Both the position numbers and the translations under genes were made by a program. From the NCBI RefSeq assembly GCF_026151205.1, contig NC_087075.1, positions 8,235,303 to 8,299,302 of the forward strand: a stretch of 64,000 bases of DNA, written 5' to 3'. The notes beneath the pieces are model-generated. The model did no database searches and was not told the origin of the DNA. It saw only the letters and a list, made by a program, of their open reading frames with translations. This DNA comes from Bolinopsis microptera (lineage: Eukaryota > Ctenophora > Tentaculata > Lobata > Bolinopsidae). This document shows, piece by piece, positions 1-11,563 of this stretch. Positions within the stretch are counted from its first letter, which is position 1; the number at the start of each line of letters is the position of its first letter.

Positions 1-1033
1 CAACACTCAATAGACATCCTTTGGTTTACAATTTACATTAAAATTGTGTTCAGAATAATCTTATTCAATGATCATGAAGAAAGAAAGAAAGAATTCCTCT
101 GGGGAAACAAACTAAGATCGAACAGAGGGAATGGTTTAGAAAACCCGACAAGACTTTACGAAGAAGAAACAGCTAAAACTATGTAATATTATTACTAGTC
201 CGAAGGAAACCTGGGCAGTATGCAAGAAGCCTGACCTAGTCCGCGGACCACCGCCGGACCAGTCTGCGGACCGAAACCTGTCGAAAATATTATGCTTGTT
301 GGATGATGTATATTATATATATATATATATATTATATAACTTGTTTTATTCTATTCCACTTATTTTATTTACGGGATCATTCTTCCTGTCAGTGATGTAA
401 ATATATTGACAGCATCTCAATGTTTCTACCGTTTTAACAATTGAATTTTTTTTTCTTTAAATATTTGTTTCCGGGAAGATAAAACATATGGTCTAGGATC
501 TGTATATTAAGAAAATCAATGAAATTAATAGAACATGATAAAAGCATTAAAAGAAGTAAAAAGATTGCGGCACAAGTTTGTTTTTGCTGACAATATGTTG
601 AAAGCAAAGTTACTACGTAAATTTAGAGTCTTTTATATTCTCATCTTAGAAACACAATGACCCAAAACAAAACATTAAAACTCTGAAGAAGTATCTCATT
701 TCTGATCATGTGCGAGCTCTAAGAACTGTAAGAATGAGACAAATATTGCTTTATATCTGGAGATCTCGAGCTCAGGATTTTAACTTGTTCTTTCGCCACT
801 GGAGGGGTCTTGATCTCTTCTGTAGAATGAATTACTAGGTCTGACAGATGTCCCTGAAGGAAATTTAACTGTTTCAAGCTTGTTCGTCACTCTTCTGTGA
901 TAACTAAACTATTGACATTAATTGTAATGAGTTGACAAAACATTATTTATCATTACTAATTCATTAATTATGCTTAATTAATAATTATTACACATCTGCT
1001 ATTACGCATAAATGTATTATTCCACAAATTTTC
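1..1033. other. Intergenic, no gene seen
   Basis: No open frame with recognisable protein content lies here. There is an AT dinucleotide tract at about 308-338 and otherwise AT-rich sequence. This is the downstream flank of the GPCR gene, which is read on the minus strand. Confidence 0.6.
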
Positions 1034-2011
1034 TTACTTCTTACCTCGAAATATCCTAGTAGAGACATGATGAGTAACGCTATCTACAACAGTTGAACGC
1101 CCATTTAGCTGAAACCACAAGAACTCTCTAAAGCTCAGAACCGTCAGACAGTAAATGTAAAAGTTGCTGATGGTATTAAAAGAGAGGCACACCCCTGATA
1201 ATCTCAAGAAGTCTGTGTGGAAGAAACCTTGGCGGTCAGGGTAATTTGACTCTGCTATACGGTATATAGCATAAGGTAGGATTGATATACAGTACATGAT
1301 AGCCGTGAACACTGCGGTCATCATTCCCTGCCACCGCTGGGTCCCTCCACATTTCTTGGAATGTTTTCTGGATTTTATGAGGTGGAAAAGCAGTACGACA
1401 GTAACTAATATTACTATGAGATTAGGAATTACCATGAAGGTGAAAAATTGGATGGGTTTTAGTAACTCCCATCGCTTGGACGAGAAATGATAACTGCACA
1501 CACTAGTTCTACAGTCAAACCGGACATCTTTACTGTCCACAATAAGGAATATCGCAGGAACAGCCAGAGACAGAATCCAGAGGAACGCACAGCAAAAATT
1601 AGCTTTTCCTCTGGAGAGAGCACTACTGCGTAGAGGACGCTTCACTATGATGAGCTTACTAGATGTGAGAGCACAGATAAAGAGAAGACCTGCCAGACTG
1701 AAATAGTAGGTCCCATACGCGGTGAAGAAACACAGAGCATCACCCAGCATCCATCCATCCGCTACCATCGCTATAAACTTAGGGAGCACGTAGACGATCG
1801 AAACCATGAGGTCACTCACAGCTATGTGATGGATAACAGATGTTATAAAAGGATGCAGTTTGAGAGCTCTGTACTTGACACTGGCTACCAGGATGATAGT
1901 GTCCCCGATGAAGGAGGAGAGGAGCACGAAGAGGTAGTAGCTAGCCAGGGCGTATCTTTTAGAAGTTTCTATACCAAACTGGGATTTGTCGGAGTATTCT
2001 GATGGAGACAT
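1034..2011 (-). CDS. Class A (rhodopsin-like) GPCR, intronless
   Basis: A single uninterrupted frame encodes 325 residues with seven hydrophobic segments. TM1 lies at about 22-46 (with GD where the family has GN), TM2 at about 58-80, and TM3 follows a Cys-containing loop at about 93. Extracellular loop 2 carries Cys residues that could pair with that TM3 Cys. TM6 contains an ILPY motif in place of the usual CWxP, and TM7 ends NFYIY in place of NPxxY, followed by SFRE and a helix-8-like stretch. The DRY box at the end of TM3 reads SKL. The length and topology are normal for a small peptide or amine receptor without a long N-terminus, so it should act in the plasma membrane. The ligand cannot be told from sequence. 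Intronless GPCRs of this type are common in cnidarians (general knowledge). The first ATG is used because the frame is hydrophilic before TM1. A CACGTG E-box lies about 20-25 bases upstream of the ATG. Confidence 0.85.
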   Translation of the reverse strand: MSPSEYSDKSQFGIETSKRYALASYYLFVLLSSFIGDTIILVASVKYRALKLHPFITSVIHHIAVSDLMVSIVYVLPKFIAMVADGWMLGDALCFFTAYGTYYFSLAGLLFICALTSSKLIIVKRPLRSSALSRGKANFCCAFLWILSLAVPAIFLIVDSKDVRFDCRTSVCSYHFSSKRWELLKPIQFFTFMVIPNLIVILVTVVLLFHLIKSRKHSKKCGGTQRWQGMMTAVFTAIMYCISILPYAIYRIAESNYPDRQGFFHTDFLRLSGVCLSFNTISNFYIYCLTVLSFREFLWFQLNGRSTVVDSVTHHVSTRIFRGKK

Positions 2012-2379
2012 TGTTTGGGGTGGAATTTCGTGGTCACGTGACTTCCTGGTTAGTAGGGTTTTTAGAACTTTTTGGAATCAACTTTATTAAATTATTAATA
2101 TGCAAAATCTCACCGGAGTTTCATTCAGCGATAGATGTAGACGAAATCTAAATTTTAAACTGTTTCAATGTACTAAAACTATCCGTCTTGACTGAGAGAT
2201 GAAGGCAATTTTTTAGTTTATTTTAAAGATTAAAACGATCAAAAAACCCCGTGATGCCTCCAGTTAGGGCATCCAGAAACAAATTGAGAGAGAAAGCCAA
2301 CTCTAGAAAAATAAAAACCTTTTCGATATAAATAAGTAAATAGGAAACGATCAAAAGCATACAAATTCTGGAAATAATC

Positions 2380-2585
2380 GTGAAGAATAAAATGGTTTGC
2401 AGTAAAAAAGAAATTGTTAATTTATAACAAAATGGTTGAAAATTGAATAAGGAATAAATAGATCACAAAATTAATTTTCTGAATATCTCGATGATATTAT
2501 AATGTGGTTTGTGAACTTACTGCATTTCGCACATTGCGCAATGACAACAACTACCATAGTGGTTAACTTTATAGGCAACTTGATT
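2380..2585. repeat. 206-bp direct repeat, copy 1
   Basis: This stretch recurs almost unchanged at 3344-3549, in the same orientation. The two copies flank the palindrome at 2586-3343. They differ by a few bases only, for example around 2471-2480. Confidence 0.9.
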
Positions 2586-3343
2586 TTAGGGGGCCGGGGG
2601 GGGTCTTCATCAAAATTATCTCAAAATTGATTTTATGGTCGTTTCTGATAGAGGGGAGAGATAACTATCAGCTGCTTTTGGTCCCATGGAAAAGTATTGT
2701 TCCTAGCCGAAATTATCGCTGGTCAAAGGTCAGCGCTCATGTGCAATTGTATTGCGCGAGCGATTTTCAATCGCGCGTTCTGAAATTAATCGAGTCTAAA
2801 AAGCTATCTTCTCCTACATTTTTTGAGCAATCACCCTGAAACTTTCAGGATATGTTCTAGGGATCATTTAGAAGAGAAGTATCGAGCCGAATTTTGAGAT
2901 AGCTCAGATAGGCCTCAGAAAATTTTTAATTCGATTTTGAAATCTTGGACCTCATTTTTTGACGATTTTTCCAGGTCCAAGATTTTCAAAATCGAATAAA
3001 AAATGTTCTAAGGCCTATCTCAAAATTCGGATCGATTCTTCTCTTCTAAATGATCCCTAGAACATATCCTGAAAGTTTCAAGGTGATTGCTCAAACAATG
3101 TAGGAGAAGATAGATTTTTAGACTCGATTTTCAGGACGCGTGATAGAAAATCGCTCGCACAATACAATTACACATGAGCGCTGACCTTTGACCAGCGATA
3201 ATTTCGGCTAGGAACAATAATTTTCCATGGGACTAAAAGCAGCTGATAGATATTACTCCCCTCTATCAGAAACAATTATAAAATCAATTTTGAGAGAATT
3301 TTCATGAAGACCCCCCCCCCCCCCCCCCCCCCCCCCGGCCCCC
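2586..3343. repeat. 758-bp near-perfect palindrome with G/C homopolymer ends
   Basis: The left arm, about 2589-2955, is the reverse complement of about 2970-3343. The short spacer is near 2960. The outer ends are G-rich on the left (from 2589) and a C tract of about 26 bases plus GGCCCCC on the right (3311-3343). No convincing coding sequence is present; the 70-codon frame at 2627 simply lies in one arm. It could be a foldback-type non-autonomous element. Its flanking 206-bp direct duplication is far longer than any transposon target duplication. Confidence 0.85.
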
Positions 3344-3549
3344 GTGAAGAATAAAATGGTTTGCAGTAAAAAAGAAATTGTTAATTTATAACAAAATGGT
3401 TGGAAATTGAATAAGGAATAAATAGATCACAAAATTATGTTTCTGAATATCTCGATGATATTATAATGTGGTTTGTGAACTTACTGCATTTCGCACATTG
3501 CGCAATCACAACAACTACCATAGTGGTTAACTTTATAAGCAACTTGATT
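3344..3549. repeat. 206-bp direct repeat, copy 2
   Basis: This is the second copy of the sequence at 2380-2585, beginning directly after the C-rich end of the palindrome. Homology stops after the shared AACTTGATT. Confidence 0.9.
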
Positions 3550-4437
3550 AAATGTATTCTTAATGCATTATACTTAGCCTTTGATCTTTTGATTTAAAAA
3601 GAAAACCTATTTTAACTTTTGTGGCGTTCGAGCAGCAGTACTCAGCAACCTATAAGTAACAGCTTGGATAGTGGATTTTTGGCGGTTGTATTACAGTATT
3701 ACGATACTGTGATGAAAGTGATCAGAATTCCATTAATAAAATGTTTTGTTTTGCTGCCTAGATTTCAGTCGAGTTACACTGTAACTCGAACGCAAGATCG
3801 AACGAAGAAAAGCGTGGTACAAAAAGTACTGAGTACATTATATTCGTCACGTAGGTAGGATTTCGACCATTTTAGACCCCTTCCTCTATAATATAAATAG
3901 CTGCTCTCTTCGCACAAAGCTACTAAAGTGTTGAAATAATATTAACGTAAACTTTTCCAACCCCCTTCTATGCTGGCTTACGTTATATATGGGAAAGACT
4001 GCAAAGAAAAGGCCAAGTGCTTCTCGCTTCGTATTATATAGCAGAATTGAATGGCCGTGTTTAAAAGCGGCGGCTTAAAACCAAAATATGGGCGGCACTG
4101 CAATGCTGTTGCGTCGTCTGAACAATCTAACTATGTAACACAAATTCTGTATGTTCAAATAAAACGAACAATCATGTTGAAAATTTAAACATGATTGTTT
4201 GGATGGATGGAATCGTTTATGGATGGATGGAATCGTTTATGGTTGCCAAAAGAGTTCTAAAATGTATTTAAATTTTGAATATTTATATCATAATTTTGTT
4301 TAATAGAGCTATGAACTTGTATAAGTCATTTGACAGTCTGAGTGGAATCGTTTATCTTCCAGCGCAAATCTTGGCATAAATCAAGTAGTTTAACGTAAAA
4401 TCATATTCAACATCTCCGAAATCCATTTTAAATACAA
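3550..4437. other. Intergenic, no gene seen
   Basis: No recognisable coding sequence. The 79-codon frame at 3619 has no domain-like features. A short doubled motif (GGATGGATGGAATCGTTTAT) is seen at about 4200-4240. Confidence 0.5.
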
Positions 4438-4687
4438 CTGGAAGTTAAGACTGAAAGTTAAGACTGGAAGTTAAGACTGGAAGTTAAGACTGGAAGTTAA
4501 GACTGGAAGTTAAGACTGGAAGTTAAGACTGGAAGTTAAGACTGGAAGTTAAGACTGGAAGTTAAGACTGGAAGTTAAGACTGGAAGTTAAGACTGGAAG
4601 TTAAGACTGGAAGTTAAGACTGGAAGTTAAGACTGGAAGTTAAGACTGGAAGTTAAGACTGGAAGTTAAAACTGGAAGATAAGACTG
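4438..4687. repeat. 13-bp minisatellite (about 19 copies)
   Basis: The unit ACTGGAAGTTAAG is repeated head to tail about 19 times with very few substitutions. Near-perfect copies suggest recent expansion. Confidence 0.95.
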
Positions 4688-7534
4688 GAAATGTGGAACT
4701 AGCTACATCAACTGAAACACAAGATTGAAGCTTCGTGGTGTCCAAGGAAATTAATGCTATCTTATCCATTGATTAATTGCGTGAACGTATGTTACTACGT
4801 ATGTTGTTGGTCAATATCAAACTTAACGAATGCTACTGGTACTGATACCGTATCACTGTTTGATATTTGGTCACTATCACCTAGATAGAATTGAACTCTA
4901 AAGCCTGGGATGGGAAATATAGCGGCCTTTCATAGACCAACAATAGCAGCTACAATTCTTGTTGCAATTTAATTAATATACGAAATAAACGTCTACATTA
5001 ATAATCGAGGGATTGCCGAACGATTTAATGAGTAATGACATCAATACATACTACATAGTTATGAGGCTTATTTAATGACATCTGGAATCCTTCAGCTGAT
5101 CAGTTAAGATAAGTTAAGATCAGTTTAAACTACTTCCGCGGGCGCCGGGCAATCACTTAATCACGTTCTGTCTAAGATTTTCTTTTAAAAATGTTAGCTT
5201 GCTGAGAAGATCCTGACCCGTCCTAATAATATCTAATTCTATGAATTTGTGGGAAACCGGGGGATTAAGTAACAGCACTAAGTAGCTTAGAAAGCTTATA
5301 CAGGGTGTTCACTGTTCACGATACAGTTTCTAACATCCGTAAATTTATTTATAAAGAAGCGATCAGCTATATTATTTCTTTGATTAATTGTTTTCTATCT
5401 GATAGCTGAGATCCACTGCAGAATGGCTCTAATTCCGGAGGCAATCACTTTACATGAACACATCTGCTGCATCAAGTGCAGTGTTATTTATCAGGAAGAA
5501 GCATGTGAATCAAGAGCTTGAGCCCAATCTAAATAAACTGGATTATGTCTGAGAGGTAATCTGGCCCGCACACAGACAGTGCCCAATATTTCATACACCA
5601 GGATAAGCTTATGCAGTGCATGATAGGAAACTGAGTCGCTAATCTCCTTGAGGACACTCTGCCAGGAAGCCATACAAGGACAAAACAACCCGCACAGCTC
5701 ACAATCACCCATAACCTTTATCACGAAAAACTCAGCGAAGCAATTTAGTCTGCCGACATCGGTACAATGTCTTGTTCTCACGAACAAAGGCTTCTGTGTT
5801 TAAGGCCTCTGCTCAAGATGTTGCCATTGTCCTATTGCCCTGAAATTGGTCAATGTTCATTGTGTTCCCAATACCATAATCAAGTAACGATCCTAACCAT
5901 GTACACATGCAACACGTTAAACTGCAAGCAGAAAATAAATTGAATAACAACCATCATGATAAAAGATCATGGCTCATATTGACTACATCAAGCTCATAGC
6001 AATCTGTCAAAATATCTCTTGCAAAAATTATTGTGATTTAAAATCAGGAATCTTAATCTTATCATCTAAATTATAAGGATTGCCGGCCTTTTGTACGATG
6101 AGTCTGGACTGGAGTAGACATTATATTTACATTGGCATTATCATACGAAGATACTAGAATTATGGTGATAAAGGAAGGTATGGAACGAAACAGGAACATT
6201 CGCTCCGTCAAGAGATTAAGATGCGGCAAAAATGTATGTCGCAACAAGAGGTACACATGAACTAGAGAAGTTGCACCAACACAATTGAGAAGTAACATAT
6301 GAGTTCCATGAGACGTTACCTTACAGTTACTGCTGGGGGTAATCGCTTCGATTGCTTAATATTGGCAATAGGCTATAAATGGCTCATTCTATACTTAAAC
6401 AGCAGCCTCCATGCCAATGGAGCTAGCTATGTATAATATGGGTTGGAGAACGAAAAAAAATGGTGAGGAATCATTTGAATACTTAGTGTCTAATGGTTTA
6501 TTTAAACTTTTAAAACCAGAATTTCCACATTTCATTACGACATGAACACCTTGTCAAGGAATTTAAAATTAAGTAGCAGCAAACTGTCACTTGGTAAGCT
6601 CTACAAGCTGCTGTCTACCATACTCAAAGACAGGGTTTGAACAGATGTGCAAAATATTGCATTTGAGAAAGTGCCAAGAAAATAAGAAGAAGAAATGTTT
6701 ATGTCATCCGATCGATTTGGATATGCAACTCAATAAAAGACCTGTGAAAGACAATACTAAGACGACTAATCCCTCAGTCGTCAGCTGATATCACAAAGGA
6801 ATGATCGAGAAGATGAGCGAGGCAGCTTCGTAACCCACTCCAGGCTTGTACCGACTGTTCCATAGTGTAGAGGAATTTAGAGAATGGTGTCAGGTACCGA
6901 GCTATTTAAGAATATGGCGTTTCAGCGAAATAAAACTTCAAACTTAAATCGTATCAAATAACTCTCATAAAATTTTGTTGCCAAAAATCAAATTTTTCAA
7001 CAAAGAAAAAGGTTGTCACTCAGCACAACATGCAACTGAGTACGAGACAGCAAAGTCGAAGAGTTTATATCCCAGAGAACTCAAAGGGGAAGAGCAACTC
7101 AAAAAGGTAACTATTGGTCCCCAGAGAAGTTGGCCGGTCCCGGTAGTTGACTCTATTAGACCACAACTTTTTCCTTTGAAGTACCCCCCAACCAAGGAGT
7201 GCCATCATCATATTATAGTCACGTGATTATAGTCACGTAAGAGAGAAGGTGCATTTGAAGTGGGAGCGGTTGGGAAATAACCCTTGAGTATTTGTGCCCC
7301 GGACAGCTTTTGATCGACAGTGCAAGTGGTGAGCATTGAGCAAAACTATCTCTATGTCGGATGCTACGATTTTATGCGTCTGTGAGACCGGTCCTCGATT
7401 AGATTAAACTTAAAGCTGGACTAACGTATATTATTATGCAAGAGAATAAAGCTCAGAATCTTAGTAGCATAGAGATCATCATCAGCATCCAAACGTTCTT
7501 CCACTTTCAGCAGTGAAGTGCTTTAAATACTGAC
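4688..7534. other. Long intergenic stretch, no supported gene
   Basis: Several short open frames exist, the longest being 98 codons on the minus strand at 5491-5787. None shows a domain, splice-consistent neighbours or a signal peptide, so I do not call them. The 5491-5787 frame is Cys-rich in its middle and could be a lineage-specific exon; nothing supports that. Confidence 0.45.
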
Positions 7535-8150
7535 TTACGTCTGCGCAATATACCAAAATCAAATATTTATATATTTGTGATATCTTACTATATATAAAGC
7601 GAGACGATATATATATATTTATCTGTGCCATTTTACTGACACCACGGCATCAACTTTAAAGCGAATTTCCGCAAAAACCGTAAAAGATATACATCTGAAA
7701 CTTTTTTGACTGGGTCAAATGCTTTAATGGCCTCCAATTCAGCATGAAAAAATAAAAAATTGGCCAAGAATTAGTGATTTTAGAGCCCAAAATTTGGACC
7801 CCCAAGTGGTGTCAAAAACGCGAATTAAATAGGTAATAATTATTTTGGTCTCTTGAGTCTTGACACCGTTTAGAGTTATATCATATATTATACGGGTTCC
7901 TGCTAGTTAATATAATGGTCAGCTAGCGCTGGCTAGCGCTGACCAGCGCCAGCGCAATGTATCAAAATAAAATATTTGCAATATTATTAATGGACAGCTA
8001 TTATAAATCAATAGCTAGCGCTGGTATGGTTAGTGCTGACTAGCGAAATATACCCAATTCCAAAATCAAATATATATGTATATTTACGATATTATTATTA
8101 ATCGTCAGCTGACGCTAGCCAGCGCAATATATTTGCGATATCACATGTAC
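7535..8150. repeat. Degenerate repeats around CTAGCGCTGG / CAGCGCAATAT motifs
   Basis: About three to four diverged units each contain GCGCAATATA-like and TATCAAAATMAAATAT-like blocks, a run of short A/T words and GTCAGCT. The sequence between 7600 and 7900 is less clearly repeated. This looks like an old tandem or nested repeat. Confidence 0.55.
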
Positions 8151-8155
8151 TGTCA

Positions 8156-8260
8156 GCTTAACGGGTGATACTCGTAAAATTGAAATTATTTGTTTCAAAT
8201 CCTTAATTCCAGCTCTGTGTGCGTCTTGGTACTGGTACTGGTAGGTTATAAACCTACAAT
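8156..8260 (+). repeat. Fragment of dispersed repeat starting CTTAACGGGTGATAC
   Basis: The block CTTAACGGGTGATACTCGTA, followed by a TTGTTTCAAAT block and ending in GGTTATAAACCTACAA, recurs at about 30338-30437 and partly at 37676-37793. The same initial word marks the inner ends of the foldback arms near 39145-39174 and 42543. Confidence 0.6.
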
Positions 8261-9460
8261 CATCAGCTAGTTGTCGCCATCCAGCGCTAGTTGTCGCGTT
8301 TTGACTATCGCAAAAGAACCGGGAGAGGTTTTAAAGTTTTAAATACTGTGGAACTAGAAGTGATTTTTTCGATAACAAATTAACGGAATTAAGCTTAAGT
8401 ACAAAATCTGGAACTAGAAGTGCGTTTTGTCAATCATTGATCAACGGAATTTAACTTAAGTACAAAACAATTATTTGACAGGATGTCATTTTTCGTCAGC
8501 AAATTAATGACTAGTTTCCTGCTATTTTGATCTGTCTGGAAAGAAAATCATGTCTCATTTGGCTGGTATGGCTCGATTTTAGCATTATTAATTATTAAAT
8601 ATTATTATTATGTCACATGATTAAAATGTGATCCGCGAAACTCTACTGATGATGAATCATTAATTGCGAGCCACTAATTTACATATTACAGTGGTTTTCA
8701 TATTTCGTTATGAAACATTTTCTTTCAAGAAATTTATCATTTACAATTTACGAAGAAATGTTCCAGTATCTATGTAAATTTCTAATCATTAGAACAACTA
8801 CTCTAAAAGTCTAAAGGAATATCTCGACACAAAAACGTATATTAAGGCCAGAGCGAGGGGAAGGTAAAAATGAGAGCTGATGGAGACGAAAAAAACCGGA
8901 CCGAAATCTGACCTTTTGTTTTTGAGATATCGCGCGCCAAATATTGAGGTTTACCTGTAATTTGTCCTCAATATTAAGTAATGTTAACCCGAACTATTAT
9001 TAAGCAACCCAAGTAAGCAGTATCACCACAATCTCCGCTTGTTTTATAACACAACGCTGAACCAAAACATTAAACGGGTCTGATTAATAACTTTAAACGG
9101 TCCTGACTAATAACTTTGAAGTTAGATTATATTGTAGAATTAATAACTTTAAACGGTCCTGACTAATAACTTTGAAGTTAGATTATATTTTAAAAGAACG
9201 TGTAAATGTAATACTTAAACTTTAAGGTTCACCTTAAAAGGTATTATTGTTGTAATCTATACTGCTTATCGGTTATACAGACGGTTTTTAACAGCCTCGG
9301 AATTTCAGTTAAAAGCAATATAATTCGAAATTAAGTGGCCAGATTTTACGGACGTAGTTTAGAAAAGGAGAAGCTGTTGAAGAAATCTTCAAAAATGCGC
9401 AAAATAACTTACTACGAGTTATTACAATATAATATTATGGACTATGGAGATTGGAGGTAT
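8261..9460. other. Intergenic, no gene seen
   Basis: No coding sequence is recognised. Short tandem duplications are present at about 8345-8465 and 9080-9190 (a roughly 50-60 bp unit containing TAATAACTTTAAACGG). Confidence 0.5.
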
Positions 9461-10028
9461 ATTAGCGACAAGAGAAACGCCATTGATGGACGTGAGGACA
9501 GACGACAGTGAGAACTCTTCAAACTACATTAAATTAATTCCTTCTGTAACGTATAAGTAAAAACCAATTTAGAAATATTTTCTTGTGTTTCAACAGAATA
9601 TCTATCAAATTTTGTATATAGAAATTCACCCAAACTCGCACATATCATAAGTCGTATACCCATATTACTATCTGGGAAGTTTGAAGAAAATTGTACAGTA
9701 GAATCTTGAGCTACTCGACTTTTGTCAAATATTATTTCACGGAATGAATGGAATGGAAAGTGCAACTAAAAAAGCCATGGATCGGGGGAAAATACAGTCC
9801 ATATAAATTGCACCAAAAATACTGCTGTTTTATAATATGACAAATACTCAAATATGATCTATTAATAAATCTGGCAGAATTATGCAACAAAATTATGCAA
9901 CAAACCATGCTGTCTTTATAGAATCAGACCTCGTACAGATTCATGCCGCCACTCTCAGAATGCTATTATATTATATCTATAATTGTACCATTATCCCCCG
10001 ATATTAAATAGCGTTTCTCTTGTCGCTA
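9461..10028. repeat. Repeat unit A with GCGACAAGAGAAACGC ends
   Basis: It starts with TTAGCGACAAGAGAAACGCC and ends with the reverse complement at 10011-10028. Internal blocks such as AATACAGTCCATATAAAT and a CACCAAAAATACTGCTGTTTT block recur in the adjacent unit at 10029-11305, so the two are tandem relatives. Confidence 0.7.
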
Positions 10029-11305
10029 AATACAGTCCATATAAATGTCACCAAAAATACTGCTGTTTTTATCATCCCGTTCCAAAAATTATGCACCAAA
10101 TTATGCCAAAAAAACTGATTTTTGACAAATTTTAACTTTTTTTTGTGACAGATGTTTTTGAAAGTGCCCAAAATATCCTTGACCAGTACCTGTACCCGAT
10201 CTGTTGACAAAAGGAATGTTAATATAATCATATGATGATATTATGCAACAAACCATCATATCTCGGCTGAGTGGAAAGTGGACAAAAGCCATACAGACTA
10301 CAGAGTACAGAGTACAGATGGAGCTGAATTTGGGCACGAACAATATCCAGGATACCTTTGTCCAGGGATAATACTTGCCAAATTAAACGGAAGTAATAAA
10401 GAAATAACGTTTAGCAGAACAGTGAACAAGTCATATCATTATAGAACCCCGCACAAAGTCATGGCTCTCAGAGTGCTATAATATACAGGGTGGGCCAAAA
10501 GTCAGTGTGCAAACGTTGGCCTTAATAGCTCAGTCACTGAGTGCCCAATTGAAATACTTCCTTCTGGTATGACTTAGTACCACCACTGGTTCGAGGAATT
10601 TGTCAACTCGAAAAATATTCGCGTTCATTTTTTTCAAATGGAGGTTCATTTTCACATTTTTTTGATAGTTTGGATAATCGGATCAAGCTAAATGTTATTG
10701 AATTGTGTTTGGCCATTCGAATTACGTTTGCCCTGAAAGAATGAGAGTTCTAGCTTCTCAGATGACCGAGATATGAAGCATAACAAGCTTGTTCATTACG
10801 TGTGATTAGGTGATTGGTTTACCTAATCACGTGATAAGGTGACCCCGTTAACTACCCCGTTAAACATTATGGGAATTGTTAAGGGTGCCCAATTAAGGTG
10901 TCGTGTCACGGTGTCACATAATCACCCAGTCAATTTGTTAACGAGATACACAAAATGCTTGTTAACTTCGTCATTTCTAATCCGTTTTGCCTCATTTTTT
11001 CAGATCATATGCAACATTTGATAATCTACCGTCTCTAAAAAAATTAGGCGTTCAGGATTTTCAGAGAAAACAATATAGGTGTTTTAATATTGAATGGGCG
11101 TGGTCTAAAATATTCGAATTTTCAAATTTTGACGACGGAATCCTCGAACCAGTAAGTACAGTATGCCATCTGCAAAGCAACAGCTCTCAAATATAAAACT
11201 CAGCGGAGGTATAAGACCCAACGTTTGCACACTGACTTTTGGCCCACCCTGTATATATTGTACCATTATCAGCCGATATTAAATAGCGTTTCTCTTGTCG
11301 CTAAC
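10029..11305. repeat. Repeat unit B, interrupted by a mariner-type element
   Basis: It shares its first block, the CAACAAACCATC block, the CTCTCAGAGTGCTAT block and the terminal GCGTTTCTCTTGTCGCTA with unit A. The inserted element at 10486-11251 splits what would otherwise be a unit of roughly 500 bp. Confidence 0.7.
10486..11251. mobile_element. Mariner-type non-autonomous element (TA target site)
   Basis: Inverted termini of about 34 bp, identical on both sides, start CAGGGTGGGCCAAAAGTCAG. TA dinucleotides flank both ends (10484-10485 and 11252-11253). The length is 766 bp and no transposase frame is present; the small frames inside (10839, 10987) have no DDE-type motif. The CAGGG start and TA duplication place it with Tc1/mariner-like elements (family knowledge). 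The identical termini suggest moderate to young age. Confidence 0.85.
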
Positions 11306-11451
11306 ATATTTAAACTTATTTAAATCGAAAATAGAACATATTAAGCTATAGAGGTATCTAGCGTATTTTCAACAATTTCTACAGTTACCATAGAATACAA
11401 CCATATTATATAATACTATTTGTAGGGCTTTGTTACCACAAAAACAAGGGT

Positions 11452-11458
11452 TTTATTA
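11452..11458 (-). terminator. Candidate poly(A) signal of the 16-exon matrix gene
   Basis: On the minus strand AATAAA occurs about 105-110 bases after the stop codon at 11564-11566. This spacing is ordinary for a short 3' UTR. Confidence 0.45.
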
Positions 11459-11563
11459 TCACTTTATCATGGTAATGAGAACCAGTGACTGTAGAGTGTA
11501 GAGCTATGGATGTTACCACAGTAGGGTTCTCCTACCATAATTATTAGCATATTTCTAACCACC

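Noticed and set aside
3311-3340. Poly-C tracts here, at 19825-19860 and 63312-63378 as functional G-quadruplex sites
   Set aside because: Long homopolymers could fold so, but lengths are unreliable in assembly and no context supports a function.
5491-5787. 98-codon minus-strand frame, Cys-rich centre
   Set aside because: No domain, no signal peptide and no splice-consistent partner; length is within chance for 64 kb.
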